Below the pieces are notes generated by a model. The model ran no database searches, was not told the DNA's origin, and was given only the letters and a program-made list of their open reading frames with translations. A DNA stretch of 36,447 bases. Origin: Caldilineales bacterium. GTDB lineage: Bacteria > Chloroflexota > Anaerolineae > JAAEKA01. The position numbers and the translations under genes are program-made. The stretch spans positions 1 through 36,447 of the forward strand of contig JANWYQ010000095.1 in the NCBI GenBank assembly GCA_025055015.1. Direction: 5' to 3'. Positions 35,989 through 36,447 of the stretch are shown here, piece after piece (the first letter of the stretch is position 1; every line of letters starts with the position of its first letter).

Positions 35989-36447
35989 ATGAGCGTGAGA
36001 AGATCTAGGTTTCTACCCATCGCGTTGGTTCTTACGTTGGTGTTAGTCATCGCGGCCAGCCTGGCCGGCTGCACGGGCATCGAGCCCACCCTGTCCCAGT
36101 CCCAGGAGCTGATCGAACAGGCGCGACAGGGCGTGGCCGAGGTGGTAGCTGCGGTCCAGGCCCAGGCCACCCCCACTGCCGCGAGCCAGGCCACCCCGCC
36201 TGCGGAGGCTGCTGCGGCCGCAGGCGCCGCAGCCGATGCTATGAGCATCGTGGCTGCGCAGGAGGAGGTGCTGGCCGACATCTACCAGCGGGTCTTGCCC
36301 TCCGTGGTGCACATCCAGGTGGTCAAGGAGGTGTCGGCCGAGGACGTTGGGCCCCAGTTCGGCTTCCCCGGCCTGCCCGGCCTGCCCTTCAGCCTGCCTG
36401 AGACCCCCTTCTACCAGCAGGGCGAGGGCTCCGGCTTCGTGTGGGAC
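35989..36447 (+). CDS. HtrA/DegP-like S1C serine protease lipoprotein (partial, 5' end only)
   Basis: 153 codons before the window edge; GAAAGG precedes the ATG at 35989. The signal peptide ends SLAGC (lipobox), followed by a Gln/Ala-rich region with a short coiled-coil tendency (SQELIEQARQGVAEVVAAVQ) and a TP/AA-rich linker. The onset of the trypsin-like domain is recognisable: DIYQRVLPSVVHIQV, then a proline/glycine-rich loop and GEGSGFVWD. The catalytic triad and any PDZ domain lie outside the window. The family degrades or refolds damaged exported proteins. Confidence 0.85.
   Translation, partial: MSVRRSRFLPIALVLTLVLVIAASLAGCTGIEPTLSQSQELIEQARQGVAEVVAAVQAQATPTAASQATPPAEAAAAAGAAADAMSIVAAQEEVLADIYQRVLPSVVHIQVVKEVSAEDVGPQFGFPGLPGLPFSLPETPFYQQGEGSGFVWD

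Overview
The window is GC-rich and densely packed, with mostly short intergenic gaps. The gene families point to a member of the Chloroflexota (Anaerolineae/Caldilineae-like): a GH18-like protein with an SH3 tail, tandem M16 peptidases, a large alpha-2-macroglobulin lipoprotein beside PBP1C, a GAF/PAS histidine kinase, duplicated ribose-type ABC transporters, and many small palindromic repeats. This assignment is inference from gene content. I saw no rRNA or tRNA.

Layout. (1) 1-2592, minus strand: a secreted GH18-like/SH3b protein that runs off the left edge, and a small two-helix membrane protein. (2) 2601-5503, plus strand: overlapping divergent promoters, a tandem-palindrome operator, an anchored helical protein translationally coupled to rsmI, then a strong promoter and an early terminator that look like a small RNA or attenuated leader, and a SWIM zinc-finger protein. 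(3) 5601-12448: a flippase-like membrane protein, UDP-glucose 6-dehydrogenase, three M16 peptidase-family genes (two with the zinc motif, one without) and acpS, several joined by ATGA overlaps. (4) 12452-17264: a consensus-like promoter, a degenerate CPBP-type membrane protein, a histidine kinase/response regulator pair that overlaps by 26 bp, and an exported protein that contains a terminator-like hairpin inside its reading frame. (5) 17245-25921, minus strand: pbpC followed by a 2006-residue alpha-2-macroglobulin lipoprotein, a known partnership in cell-envelope repair and defence. (6) 25922-27719: regulatory DNA, a five-copy palindromic repeat array, and debris of mobile elements including a broken transposase gene. 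(7) 27720-35667: a mirror-symmetric ABC importer cluster, permease - ATPase - double substrate-binding protein - ATPase - permease. It is bracketed by a 44-bp inverted repeat (42/44 identical) and interrupted by three palindromic repeat elements. (8) 35989-end: the start of an HtrA/DegP-like lipoprotein protease.

The most unusual item is the ABC cluster. Two complete ribose-type transporter sets face each other around one lipoprotein gene that fuses two complete sugar-binding domains. The two ATPase genes share a 59-bp patch with one mismatch, much closer than I judge their surroundings to be, which suggests gene conversion. Other items worth following are the sRNA/leader before the SWIM gene, the structured leader before the double binding protein, the in-frame terminator at 16990-17027 and the cysteine cluster in the kinase PAS domain.
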